NCBI RefSeq assembly: GCF_025950095.1
Contig: NZ_JAPDDR010000004.1
Span: 62,001 to 126,000 of the forward strand
Direction of reading: 5' to 3'
Length of the DNA: 64,000 nucleotides
Source: Luteolibacter rhizosphaerae
GTDB taxonomy: Bacteria > Verrucomicrobiota > Verrucomicrobiia > Verrucomicrobiales > Akkermansiaceae
Shown: positions 8,525 through 16,948 of the stretch, in pieces
How the letters are laid out: every line of letters starts with the position of its first letter
Numbering within the stretch: the first letter of the stretch is position 1
Translations under genes and position numbers: made by a program
Notes under the pieces: model-generated
Told to the model about the DNA's origin: nothing
What the model saw: only the letters and a program-made list of their open reading frames with translations
The model's database searches: none

Positions 8525-10534
8525 ATGCGCAAAGCTTTGCTCGCTGCTGCCCTCGTTTCGTGCCTCGCCGCTGAACCGGCGATCATCCCGCTCCCGAAGG
8601 AGATGAAGGCGGGGGAGGGGAGCTTCCCGATCGTCCCGAACACCAGCGTCCGCTATGAGGGCGCGCTGGATCAGGTGGCCAAGCTTTTCGCCGACGATCT
8701 CGGAGCGCGGACGGGCAACCGTGCCGCTCCGCTACGCGAGGACCCACTGATCGAGTTGGCTTCCGAGATTCGCTTGAAGCTCGATCCCGCGTTGCCTCTG
8801 CGCCCGGGTGGCTACAAGCTGGAGGTGAGCCCGGAGGGGACCATGGTGACGGGCAAGGATATGGCGGGCGTATGGTATGGCACGCGGAGCCTGTTGCAGC
8901 TGCTGCCGCCGATCGGCAGCGCGGATTGGAAGAAGGGTGCCGCGATCCCCGCCGTCTCCATCACCGACGAGCCCCGCTTCGGCTGGCGCGGCATGCATCT
9001 GGATGTTTCGCGCCATCTCCACGCGGTGGAGGATATCAAGAAGTTCATCGACTGGCTGGCCTTCCACAAGCTGAACACCCTGCACTGGCACATCACGGAT
9101 GACCAAGGCTGGCGGGTGGAGATCAAGAAGTATCCGAAGCTGACGGAGATCGGCGGCTACCGCGATTCCACGCCGCCCTATGGGAACCGCGACTCCGACG
9201 ATGGCAAGCGCTATGGCGGCTTCTACACGCAGGAGCAGATCAAAGAGGTGGTGGCCTATGCCGCCGCACGACAGATCGCGGTGGTGCCTGAGATCGACAT
9301 GCCGGGCCACATGGCGGCGGCGATCACGGCTTATCCGGAGCTGGGGAACTCGGACATCCCGAACTACAGCCCGAAGGTCCGGAACCGCTGGGGAATTCAT
9401 TTCGACACGCTGGCTCCGACCGAGGAGACCTTCAAATTCGTCGACGATGTCCTCACCGAGATCTGCGCGATCTTTCCCTCCACCTACATCCACATCGGCG
9501 GTGACGAGGCACCGAAAGATCAATGGGAGCAATCCCCGCGGGTGCGGGAGCTGATGAAGAAAGAGGGGATGAAGGACGGGCACGACGTGCAGAGCTACTT
9601 CGTGAAGCGGGTGGAGAAGATCCTGGCGGCGAAGGGGCGCAAGCTGATCGGCTGGGACGAGATCCGCGAGGGTGGCCTGGCTCCGAACGCGACGGTGATG
9701 TCCTGGCGCGGGGAAGCAGGTGCGGTGGCCTCCGCGAAGGAAGGGCACGACGTGGTGATGGCATCAACCAGCCACCTCTACCTCGATCACTACCAACTGC
9801 CGAAGAACCCGGAACTGGCCAAGGGCGTGGAGTTCGAGGCATGGGGTGGCTTCCAGCCGATCTATAATGTCTACTCCTACGATCCCGTGCCAAAGGGGCT
9901 GAATGCGGAGGAGGCGAAGCATATCCTGGGCGTGCAGGCGCAGCTCTGGGCCGAGTATCTGAAGACTTGGGACAAGGTGGAGTATACCGCCTTCCCGCGG
10001 ATCGCCGCGCTGGCGGAGATCGCTTGGACACCGGTGGAGAAGAAGAACTACGAGGACTTCCGTAGCCGGTTGGACCCGATCATGGCGCACTACAAGGCGG
10101 CGGGCGTGCGGCATGCCCAGCCGCTGGCCCCGCCGAAGCGGCAGACGAAGGATGGCAGCACGATCGAGACCTCGCTCAGGTCCTTCCGTGCCGAGTTCCT
10201 GTGGCCGGAGCTTGCTTACGACGGCGACCCGGAGACCTTCTTCTGGTCCGCGGCGAAGCTGAAGGCGGGTGATCACTTCACGCTTACCCTGCGTGCTGCT
10301 GTCTCCGGCAAGAAGGTGAAGGTGGTGACGGGCGACAAGGTGGGCCCCTTCACCGACAAGCTCGACCGGGGCGTGCTGGAGGCTTCCAGCAATGGCCAGC
10401 AGTGGACCGAGATCACGGCCTTCAAGGATGGTGTAGCGGAGGGCACTGCCCCCGAAGGCACGACCAGCCTGCGGATCCGCGTGACGGCCGCGCAGGAGCA
10501 CTGGATCTCGATCGGGGAGATCGAAATCGAGTAA
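8525..10534 (+). CDS. Exported beta-N-acetylhexosaminidase (GH20)
   Basis: A 669-residue glycoside hydrolase with signal peptide MRKALLAAALVSCLAAEPA. A GH20 N-terminal domain (to about 150) precedes the TIM barrel, with RFGWRGMHLDVSRH, WHITDDQGWR and the catalytic pair in HIGGDEAPKDQW (D and E near residue 327), then YNVYSYDP. The last 120 residues form a beta-rich domain (SSNGQQWTEITAF) like the C-terminal discoidin-like domain of other GH20 enzymes. It removes terminal N-acetylhexosamines, probably from chitooligosaccharides or host/algal glycans, in the periplasm or outside. ATG 8525 is chosen because it begins the signal peptide. Confidence 0.95.
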   Translation: MRKALLAAALVSCLAAEPAIIPLPKEMKAGEGSFPIVPNTSVRYEGALDQVAKLFADDLGARTGNRAAPLREDPLIELASEIRLKLDPALPLRPGGYKLEVSPEGTMVTGKDMAGVWYGTRSLLQLLPPIGSADWKKGAAIPAVSITDEPRFGWRGMHLDVSRHLHAVEDIKKFIDWLAFHKLNTLHWHITDDQGWRVEIKKYPKLTEIGGYRDSTPPYGNRDSDDGKRYGGFYTQEQIKEVVAYAAARQIAVVPEIDMPGHMAAAITAYPELGNSDIPNYSPKVRNRWGIHFDTLAPTEETFKFVDDVLTEICAIFPSTYIHIGGDEAPKDQWEQSPRVRELMKKEGMKDGHDVQSYFVKRVEKILAAKGRKLIGWDEIREGGLAPNATVMSWRGEAGAVASAKEGHDVVMASTSHLYLDHYQLPKNPELAKGVEFEAWGGFQPIYNVYSYDPVPKGLNAEEAKHILGVQAQLWAEYLKTWDKVEYTAFPRIAALAEIAWTPVEKKNYEDFRSRLDPIMAHYKAAGVRHAQPLAPPKRQTKDGSTIETSLRSFRAEFLWPELAYDGDPETFFWSAAKLKAGDHFTLTLRAAVSGKKVKVVTGDKVGPFTDKLDRGVLEASSNGQQWTEITAFKDGVAEGTAPEGTTSLRIRVTAAQEHWISIGEIEIE

Positions 10535-10543
10535 AATGACAAG

Positions 10544-10571
10544 GGGTGCGCCAGCTGAAACCGGCGCACCC
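10544..10571. terminator. Hairpin after the hexosaminidase gene
   Basis: GGGTGCGCC at 10544-10552 pairs perfectly with GGCGCACCC at 10563-10571 around a 10-base loop. It lies just after the GH20 stop and just beyond the end of the SEC-C remnant on the other strand. The plus strand lacks a T-tract; the minus strand has a short T-rich stretch (TTGTCATTTTA). Confidence 0.6.
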
Positions 10572-10590
10572 GTTAGAAGAAGATCACTCC

Positions 10591-10832
10591 CTAAAAGTAG
10601 TGATCACGCAGGGCACCATCGTAATCGCCGGTGCGCATGCAGCAGTTCTTGAAATTTGGAACTGGAACCGCAGGGACAGGGATCGTTCCTGCCGAGCTTT
10701 TCGCTGAGTTCCTTGTCACCATTCACCACCCGGTGGCCGCGCTTCACACGGGTTTCGGATGGGTAGCCTCTGCGGCGCTTACTGGAGCGCTCGTAGAAAG
10801 CAGTCGTCGTTCTGTGATGTGGAGTTCTTCAT
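10591..10832 (-). pseudogene. SEC-C motif small protein, broken by two frame disruptions
   Basis: On the minus strand a strong AGGAGG lies four to five bases before ATG 10832-10830, followed by [10 protein letters not shown]. After a shift of one base the frame continues [20 protein letters not shown] and then [20 protein letters not shown]. After a second one-base shift it ends [19 protein letters not shown] with a stop at 10591-10593. Joined, this is a 79-residue protein with a complete zinc-binding SEC-C motif (CPCGS...KNCC). The interval is 242 bases, 80 codons plus two, which agrees with two single-base insertions. It is either a recent pseudogene or contains two sequencing errors. Confidence 0.72.
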
Positions 10833-10895
10833 GATGTCCTCCTAGTTGGATTCGCAGCGCACCATGGGGAGACACGCCGCGCTTGTCCAGAGGCA

Positions 10896-12239
10896 TCAGA
10901 AGTCGAGCTTGCCGCGGCCTTGCACGCGCTTCCAGACGGGGCCCTGCGGGTCGTAGGGAGGGGCGTTGTCGACGGTGGTGGCTGCGGGTAACTCGCTATC
11001 GAGGCGGAAGAGCGGGAAGACCGGCGCACCGCTCGGGCTAGCCGTATACTTCTGGCCGATCTCCTCGATCAAGAGGGAGGCGCAGAAGAGACCACCGGGA
11101 ATCTCGCTAATGAGGATCTCGATGGGATAGGTCTTGCCTGCTTCCGCTTCGAACTCCTTGCCAACGGCGAGTCCACCGATGGCACCGTTCCAGTTCCGGG
11201 TGGATTCATATTCGTGGAACTGCACGGGCAGCTTCATCGGGTAATCCTTCTTCAGCTTGGCGAGCATGTTGTCATCCTCGGCTTCCTCCTTGAGCACCTT
11301 GATGCCATTCCCGGCGAGGTAGACACCGGTGGTGCCGGAGGTGAATCCGTGGTCGAAGACATGCTTGCCGTTGAAGCGCACGACCAACACGTCGTCCCCG
11401 GCACCGACGAAGCGGTACTTGCCGCTGCGGGGCGGGGTGACCATGCCGCGGTAGACCACGATCCAGCGGCTCGGCTGCACTTCCTTTTCGCAGTTGAAGG
11501 CGGCGGGGGCTCCATCCGCGGGCATGACCGGCATGTAGATCTTCGTTTGGTAGAGCTTCTGGCTGGCGCGGTAGTAATCGTTCAGGATGCTTTCCTTCCA
11601 GCCGCGGTTCACGAACTCGGCGATGATGTCGCGGATGCTCTCGTTGGTGACGTCGGACTCCTTGCGCTTCGAGGTCTGCTTGAGGTCGTAGAAGGTCCCT
11701 TCAAGAGCGTTCTCGTTCGGATTGATCATGCCAAAGGGATTGACCAGGCCGGTACCTTCCCCCTTGCCCATACCCATGCCATCGCCGAAGCCCTTGCCGG
11801 TGCCATTCCCGCGGCCGCCGCCGCTGCCGCTACCCCCCAGGCCGCCCGACAGGCCGCCCGAGCCGAAGGTGCCGAGCGAGGCCATCTGCGAGCTGGGATC
11901 CTGATCCGGCAGGGCGATCTGACTGACCGCTCCTTCCACCACGATGCGAGACATGTTCGGCCGCATCATGTTGGCGCGCTGCTTCTGCTGGCTGCGCTCG
12001 CTGGTCGAGGGATCGCCGCCGCCGCCACCGGTGGGCATGAAGTTCACGTTCTTCTCTTTGTCCACGGGCGGGATGATCCGGAAGACCCAAGCCGCGCCGA
12101 TGCAAAGCACGATCACGTGGATGAGAACCGAAACGGAAAGCGATCCGCCGCCGAGTCTCCGCCAGAAGGAGAGCTTGGGTTTCACATAGACCACCGCCGG
12201 TTCTTCCTCCGGCTCGAGATAGGGTTCTTCGTTTGTCAT
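10896..12239 (-). CDS. TonB-like membrane-anchored protein with a C-terminal PA14-like domain
   Basis: A 447-residue protein. A short acidic cytosolic head leads to a basic SFWRRLGGG and one membrane helix at about 33-55 (SVLIHVIVLCIGAAWVF) with serine 37 and histidine 41 spaced as in the TonB helix. A glycine-rich periplasmic stalk follows (about 125-165). The C-terminal half (about 240-420) looks like a PA14/lectin-type beta sandwich (PPRSGKYRFVGAGDDVLVVR). Its first 110 residues are clearly homologous to those of the cyclase-repeat protein upstream. It is last in the ExbB-ExbD-ExbD-cyclase series but lies beyond a strong terminator. Confidence 0.75.
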   Translation of the reverse strand: MTNEEPYLEPEEEPAVVYVKPKLSFWRRLGGGSLSVSVLIHVIVLCIGAAWVFRIIPPVDKEKNVNFMPTGGGGGDPSTSERSQQKQRANMMRPNMSRIVVEGAVSQIALPDQDPSSQMASLGTFGSGGLSGGLGGSGSGGGRGNGTGKGFGDGMGMGKGEGTGLVNPFGMINPNENALEGTFYDLKQTSKRKESDVTNESIRDIIAEFVNRGWKESILNDYYRASQKLYQTKIYMPVMPADGAPAAFNCEKEVQPSRWIVVYRGMVTPPRSGKYRFVGAGDDVLVVRFNGKHVFDHGFTSGTTGVYLAGNGIKVLKEEAEDDNMLAKLKKDYPMKLPVQFHEYESTRNWNGAIGGLAVGKEFEAEAGKTYPIEILISEIPGGLFCASLLIEEIGQKYTASPSGAPVFPLFRLDSELPAATTVDNAPPYDPQGPVWKRVQGRGKLDF

Positions 12240-12332
12240 CGGATGCTATGCGGCGAAACGAAGGCGGCAGGAAAAGCTTAGGAAAAAGAGCCGCGGCTCC
12301 CCGATTGGGTGGCGATGCAGGGACAATAAAAA

Positions 12333-12359
12333 AGCCCCGGTCGACTGGCGACCGGGGCT
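12333..12359 (-). terminator. Intrinsic terminator between cyclase-repeat and PA14 genes
   Basis: AGCCCCGGTCG and CGACCGGGGCT form a perfect 11-bp stem with a five-base loop, followed on the minus strand by TTTTTTATT. It ends the cyclase-repeat transcript, so expression of the PA14 gene needs readthrough or its own promoter. Confidence 0.9.
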
Positions 12360-12387
12360 CTGGTGAAGTTGGGCGAAGCTCGCTGGC

Positions 12388-14046
12388 TCAGATCTGGCGG
12401 CGACCGCCACCGATACCACCACCGCCACCGGTGCTGAGGAAGCGGTAGTAGACCTCCAGCATCAGCGTGCAGAGGGCGGTGCGGTAGATCTGGCCGTCCA
12501 GATTGTTATCGGCGTAGCGGGCGGCCACGGCGCGGATCGGCTGGCCACCACCCGGGATCTTCCATGAACCATCGGACTCCTGGTTGTTCAGGAGCTGGTC
12601 GCGGAACATTTCGTTGTAGAACTTCCAGTCGTCACCACCGCGCTGCATCATGGCCTGCGACTCATAGTAGTGGGCGTAGAGGTCGGAGTTCGCGGTGTTG
12701 TACTCGAATTTGCTCTTCTCGCGGATGTAGTCGGCACCGCGCTTGACGGGGGACTGGCCACCCTTGCCCCACATCTGGTGGCAGAGCATGCCCACGCCGG
12801 TGAGGGTGTGGTAATCGAGGCCGCCGGAAGGAGCACCGTTGGTGTAGCCGAAGCCGCCGCTCTCATCCTGGCACTTCACGAGGTAGGCGAGGCCCTTGTT
12901 CACCGCGCCGGTCATGCCGCGGAACTTGAGGGTCTTTTTGGCATGGTCGCAGGCCTTGAGCGCTTGGATCTGCCAGCCGGCGATGGAAACGTCGCCACCA
13001 CGGTCGTTCTCGGTCTCGTAGGAGTAGTCCCAGCCGCCGCTGTCGTGCTGGTTGTCGATGATGTATTGGCCGGCCTTCTGGGTGACATCGAGCAGCCCGG
13101 GGACATCGACCTTGAGCTGGGTGCAGAAGGTGGTGGCTTCGCCGAGAGCGTAGGTGGCGATGCCGTGCTCGTAGGGCCAGTGCTTGTCACCGAGGTTGGT
13201 GGAGAGCTTGCCCTCGTTGCGGTTGCCGAGGTTCACGAGGTAGACGATGGCCTTCATGCAGGACTCGCCGTATTCCTCGGAGACGGGGGTTTCGCAGTGG
13301 CCGAAGTAGGCGAGCAGGGCGAGGCCGGTCATGGCGGCCTGGTTGTTGTTACCCCACGAGCCGTCGGAGTTTTGCTTCGACTTGAGCCAGGCGAGGGCCT
13401 TCTTCACGGCCTCCTCGCAGGCGGGGGTGCCGCCGTTCTGGGTCAGGCGCTCCAAGCGGTCCTCCGCGGAGCAGCGCTTGCGCATGTCTTCCGGGATCAG
13501 GCCGAAGAGCTGGCCGCTGCCGCCGCCGCCGAAACCGAAGCCTTTGCCATCGCCGCGGCCACCGCCGCTGCCATTGCCGAAGCCGCTACCGCTGCCTGCA
13601 CCGCCGAGACCGCCGGACATACCGCCGCCGCTGAGCGAGCTGAGGGTGGACATTTCACCGAAGTTGTCGCCCGGATCGGGGATCGCGAAGGTGGAGGTCC
13701 CGCCTTCCGCGAAGACGCGCTTCACGTTCTGGGAAGGTGTGATCTGGGCCTTCTTCTTCTGGACCTCATACTGCATCCCACGCTCGCCGCCGCCGCCGCC
13801 ACCGCCGCCGTTCGGCATGAAGTCGACGGTCTTTTCCGGCGGGTAGATCACGCGGAAGACCCAGAAAGCTCCGACCACGAGGATCACCACGTGGACAAGA
13901 ATGGCGATCGAAAGGGCGCCGCCGCCCAGCCGCTGCCAGAGGGTGAGCTTCCGCTTTTCCAAGAGCACGGGGCCTTGATGCTGCTGCATCTCGGCATCGT
14001 TCGTTTCGTAGTATTCAAACGATCCGTCGTCGTTCTGATCGCTCAT
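12388..14046 (-). CDS. TonB-like membrane-anchored protein with squalene-cyclase-type repeats
   Basis: A 552-residue protein. Residues 1-40 are cytosolic. One membrane helix at about 45-65 (LSIAILVHVVILVVGAFWVF) contains histidine 52. Glycine-rich stalks lie at about 75-85 and 135-180. From about 200 to 545 it is an alpha/alpha toroid of prenyltransferase/squalene-oxidase repeats (ALAWLKSKQNSDGSWG, QHDSGGWDYSYE, CQDESGGFGYTNG, NNQESDGSWKIPGG). The cyclase DXDD motif is not obvious, so it may bind rather than cyclise. It ends GGGGGIGGGRRQI. It is downstream of ExbB-ExbD-ExbD, which suggests an energised periplasmic effector. Confidence 0.82.
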   Translation of the reverse strand: MSDQNDDGSFEYYETNDAEMQQHQGPVLLEKRKLTLWQRLGGGALSIAILVHVVILVVGAFWVFRVIYPPEKTVDFMPNGGGGGGGGERGMQYEVQKKKAQITPSQNVKRVFAEGGTSTFAIPDPGDNFGEMSTLSSLSGGGMSGGLGGAGSGSGFGNGSGGGRGDGKGFGFGGGGSGQLFGLIPEDMRKRCSAEDRLERLTQNGGTPACEEAVKKALAWLKSKQNSDGSWGNNNQAAMTGLALLAYFGHCETPVSEEYGESCMKAIVYLVNLGNRNEGKLSTNLGDKHWPYEHGIATYALGEATTFCTQLKVDVPGLLDVTQKAGQYIIDNQHDSGGWDYSYETENDRGGDVSIAGWQIQALKACDHAKKTLKFRGMTGAVNKGLAYLVKCQDESGGFGYTNGAPSGGLDYHTLTGVGMLCHQMWGKGGQSPVKRGADYIREKSKFEYNTANSDLYAHYYESQAMMQRGGDDWKFYNEMFRDQLLNNQESDGSWKIPGGGQPIRAVAARYADNNLDGQIYRTALCTLMLEVYYRFLSTGGGGGIGGGRRQI

Positions 14047-14097
14047 GACAGGGGTGATTCGGGGTTTTGGGGAGCTAGAGTGGTAAAATAACAGATT

Positions 14098-14124
14098 CCC
14101 TCCCGAATACGAGCTTCGGGAGGG
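14098..14124. terminator. Hairpin between exbD and the cyclase-repeat gene
   Basis: CCCTCCCGAA and TTCGGGAGGG form a perfect 10-bp stem with a seven-base loop, followed on the minus strand by AATCTGTTATTTTA. It could be a partial terminator that lowers expression of the two anchored proteins relative to ExbB/ExbD. Confidence 0.65.
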
Positions 14125-14163
14125 CGGAAAATTCCGATTCTGAAAAAGGTCGGGTAAGCCGGG

Positions 14164-14625
14164 TTACTCGGGGGCTCCGGCTTGGAAGGTCACGTTCGAG
14201 ATCTGGGCGCGAGTCAGGGCGTCCAAGACGTCCACCACGCGCTCATACTTGGCCATCTCGTTAGCGTAGATGGTGACAAGCACCTCGGACTGAGTGGCTT
14301 CAGCACTTTGCTTGAGAGCGTAAAGGTTGGATGCCAACTGGGGCAGTTCCTTTGCTTCCGGGGTATCGAGCGCTTCTTCGTTCAGGTAGACCTGACCGTC
14401 GTCCTCCACCACGATGGAGATCTCATCCGGCATGCTGGTGGGCGTGTCGGTGGCCTCGGTCGTGCCGGGGAGCTTGGTGATGTGGGCGTTCTCCACCTGG
14501 ATGTCACCCGCCTGCACGATGAAGAAGAGGAGGATGACGAACACCACGTCGATCATCGGTGCGATCTGGAATCCCAGATTCACCTCGGCGGGCCGTTTTC
14601 TGCGGTCTCTGGCCTTGGTTTTCAT
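14164..14625 (-). CDS. exbD: Biopolymer transporter ExbD (second copy of cluster A)
   Basis: A 153-residue ExbD/TolR protein. The basic head (MKTKARDRRKRPAEVNLG) is followed by the single membrane helix FQIAPMIDVVFVILLFFIV with the conserved proton-path aspartate at residue 26. A periplasmic domain of normal size follows, ending YERVVDVLDALTRAQISNVT. ExbD works with ExbB to couple the proton gradient to TonB-type partners. ATG 14625 is chosen because it leaves eight bases after the previous gene; a longer start would overlap it. Confidence 0.93.
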   Translation of the reverse strand: MKTKARDRRKRPAEVNLGFQIAPMIDVVFVILLFFIVQAGDIQVENAHITKLPGTTEATDTPTSMPDEISIVVEDDGQVYLNEEALDTPEAKELPQLASNLYALKQSAEATQSEVLVTIYANEMAKYERVVDVLDALTRAQISNVTFQAGAPE

Positions 14626-14632
14626 CGGCGTG

Positions 14633-15067
14633 TCACTTGTTGGAGGATGCGAAGGCGATGTCGGCGATGCCGGCTTCACCGATCAGGTTCATGACGCGCT
14701 GGATTTCTCCGGCAGGCAGGCCCTTGTCACCGCGGACCACCACGCGGGTGAGCGGATCCTTCACCTTGATGGCTTGAAGGATGGGGACCACTTCCTGCCA
14801 GTCCTCATGGACCACGTCGTCCATGGTCAGGACGCCCTTGTTGGTGTTGGCATCGTAGCGGAGGTTCACCGCCACTTCATGCTTGGCCATTTCGGGCTCC
14901 TTCTTCTTGGCATTCGCCGAGACCGGCAGCGTCAGGTTCTTGTCCACCTTGAGCACCTCGGCCGAGGTGATCATGACGAAGAACACGAGCAGCACGAGCA
15001 GCACGTCGATCATCGGGGCAATCTGGAACTCCGGTTCCCCGTCTCCTCCACCTCCACCACCACCCAT
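14633..15067 (-). CDS. exbD: Biopolymer transporter ExbD (first copy of cluster A)
   Basis: A 144-residue ExbD/TolR protein starting MGGGGGGGDGEPEFQIAPMI. The membrane helix (residues 15-35) has the essential aspartate at position 21. The periplasmic part ends DKGLPAGEIQRVMNLIGEAG, typical for the family. It lies between exbB and the second exbD, so the complex may contain an ExbD heterodimer, known from some Ton systems with two ExbD genes. A GC-rich hairpin (CCGGAACCGG/CCGGCTCCGG, 15126-15149) separates it from exbB. Confidence 0.93.
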   Translation of the reverse strand: MGGGGGGGDGEPEFQIAPMIDVLLVLLVFFVMITSAEVLKVDKNLTLPVSANAKKKEPEMAKHEVAVNLRYDANTNKGVLTMDDVVHEDWQEVVPILQAIKVKDPLTRVVVRGDKGLPAGEIQRVMNLIGEAGIADIAFASSNK

Positions 15068-15168
15068 GGTATTAGATTCTTAAAGGGTTGTTTTTTAGAA
15101 TGAAAACCGCTCGCGGGAGAGAATCCCGGAACCGGGGGACCGGCTCCGGGGTGCCCGCGGACGGGTGA

Positions 15169-15948
15169 TCAGCCTTCCGGATTCTCGATCCAGTTCGGCA
15201 GGGCGGCGTAGGTTTCTTCCTGACCCACGTCGGTGTTCTGGAGATACTCGTAGGGAGCATTGCGGAAGAGGCGCTCGGACTCGTCCTGAAGCTGGTGGAT
15301 GGCACCCTGCAGCTTGTTGCGCAGGAAGTAGAAGGCCATGAAGGCCGGGATGGCGACGAGAAGACCGGTAGCGGTGGCGACGAGCACCTCACCGATGTGG
15401 CCGGCCAGCGGACCGACGCCGCCGGAGAGACTGCCAGTGCCCAGTTCGCCGAAGGCGCCCTTCATACCGAACACCGTACCGAGCAGACCGATCATCGGGG
15501 CGCAGACACCGATAACGGAGAGGTAGTTGATGCGGGTCTGGAGCGTGGAGTTGATCTTGTCCACGGTGGAGTAGATCGCTTCTTCGGTGGCATCCTTGCC
15601 GTGACCGATGGAACCGAGGCCGGCGCGGACGACTTCCGCGTAGGGGCTGACGGCGGCCTTCATCTCCTGATAGGCGCCCACGTAGTCACCGGCACGGAAG
15701 CGGTCCTGGGCGGTGGCGACGTCTTCCGGCGGGGTCATCTTCGGGCGGTTCGTGCGGATCCACACGTCGATGATGAGCCAGACCATGGCGATCGAGCAGA
15801 TCAGCAGCACGTGCATGACCCAGCCACCTTCCGAGTAAAGAGTGAGCAGGGACTCTTTCTTGCCTTCGGCGTGGGCGGCGTCGGCCGCAAATGCGGTCAT
15901 CGGGCAGAGGAGGGTGAAGGCGAGAGCAGCCTTGGAGGTCAGTTTCAT
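15169..15948 (-). CDS. exbB: ExbB/TolQ-type proton channel with signal peptide (cluster A)
   Basis: A 259-residue MotA/TolQ/ExbB family protein. It begins with a cleavable-looking signal (MKLTSKAALAFTLLCPMTAFA), as in other exbB genes of this phylum. Helices are at about 40-60 (GGWVMHVLLICSIAMVWLII), 140-165 (LSVIGVCAPMIGLLGTVFGM) and 185-210 (GEVLVATATGLLVAIPAFMA), the last two holding the conserved pore residues. It heads the transcription unit exbB-exbD-exbD-cyclase repeat, and probably forms the pentameric channel around an ExbD dimer. Confidence 0.93.
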   Translation of the reverse strand: MKLTSKAALAFTLLCPMTAFAADAAHAEGKKESLLTLYSEGGWVMHVLLICSIAMVWLIIDVWIRTNRPKMTPPEDVATAQDRFRAGDYVGAYQEMKAAVSPYAEVVRAGLGSIGHGKDATEEAIYSTVDKINSTLQTRINYLSVIGVCAPMIGLLGTVFGMKGAFGELGTGSLSGGVGPLAGHIGEVLVATATGLLVAIPAFMAFYFLRNKLQGAIHQLQDESERLFRNAPYEYLQNTDVGQEETYAALPNWIENPEG

Positions 15949-16082
15949 GTAGCTGGTTTTATCGATTTTTGTGAGAGCTTGGCGGGGAGCGGAGGCGAGG
16001 GGAAGCGTTAGTTGTAGGGGAAGTGCCTACAACACCGGATTTTCCGGCGTGGAGACATCCCCTTGTAACGTGGCAGCGGCAG

Positions 16083-16937
16083 TTACTTTAGGCCATCCAG
16101 CGCTTTTGTAGCGGCGGCACCCAAGGCGGTGCCCTTGCTGCCGCGGGCGGCGGAGGTCAGCAAGGAAAGGGCTTCTTCGCGACGGTCGGGTTTCAGTTTG
16201 ACCAAGTCCGCGGCATTCATTTCCGCGGCGCTGGTGAGGATCAGGCCGCCGGCGGGGTAGAGGCAGCCGACGGAGAGGTAGTGCTCCAGGGCTTCGTCAT
16301 TGCGATCCACCTTCTTGAGCAGCTTGGCGGCGAAGTAGGAGGCAAAGGCGTTGATCTCCTCGGGGTTGTTGTCCGAGATCAGGCCGGTGAGGGCCTTGAG
16401 GCGGTCGTCGAACTTCACGGTCAGCGGCAGGGAGAGGGCTTGGCCCAGCTTTACCACCGGTTCCACGCCGGGATCGGTGGTGGCGTCGGCGATTTCCTTG
16501 CCGAGGGCCTCGGCCTTGCCGGGCTCGTTGTAGAGGTAGTAGGCGATCACGGCGGAGCGCGCGGCTTCCAACCAGTAATTGCCGGGGACCTGGGAGGTCA
16601 CGCGATGGCTGGTGACGACGGGCTCAAGTTGTTCCAGCGCCTTCGCAGGCTCCTCCAGAAGAATCAGCGCGGTGCCGCGATTGATGGCGGCGGGCTTCTC
16701 TCCGGAGACGTGGGAGGCGGCGGCGAGCGGGAAGGAATTGCCGGGGGCGAAGGAATCGCTGGCGGTCTTCACGACGAACTTGCCACCTTCAAAGGAGACA
16801 TTCGCCAAGGGCAGCGAGCGACCGTTCAGGAGCACCAGGCGCGAGCCTTCCGCCTGGGCGTGAAGGACCGGGGCCGAGAAGGCGAAGAGCGAGAGGGCCA
16901 GCGCGGCGGAGCGGCCGAAGGAATAGGGATTTTTCAT
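16083..16937 (-). CDS. Exported TPR-like protein, unknown function
   Basis: A 284-residue protein with signal peptide (MKNPYSFGRSAALALSLFAF, cleavage after SAPVLHAQA). A short beta segment (SRLVLLNGRSLPLANVSFEG) is followed by about 200 residues of paired helices (NRGTALILLEEPAKALEQLE, NDEALEHYLSVGCLYPAGGL) resembling tetratricopeptide repeats. It lies 11 bases after the 980-residue TPR gene and upstream of exbB on the same strand. I infer a periplasmic scaffold for the adjacent Ton-type complex, not a defined activity. Confidence 0.7.
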   Translation of the reverse strand: MKNPYSFGRSAALALSLFAFSAPVLHAQAEGSRLVLLNGRSLPLANVSFEGGKFVVKTASDSFAPGNSFPLAAASHVSGEKPAAINRGTALILLEEPAKALEQLEPVVTSHRVTSQVPGNYWLEAARSAVIAYYLYNEPGKAEALGKEIADATTDPGVEPVVKLGQALSLPLTVKFDDRLKALTGLISDNNPEEINAFASYFAAKLLKKVDRNDEALEHYLSVGCLYPAGGLILTSAAEMNAADLVKLKPDRREEALSLLTSAARGSKGTALGAAATKALDGLK

Positions 16938-16948
16938 AGGGCCGGAGA

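Noticed and set aside
12670-14091. Long plus-strand frame opposite the cyclase-repeat gene
   Set aside because: High GC and the periodicity of the glycine-rich gene produce long antisense frames; the translation is low-complexity valine/alanine/glycine.
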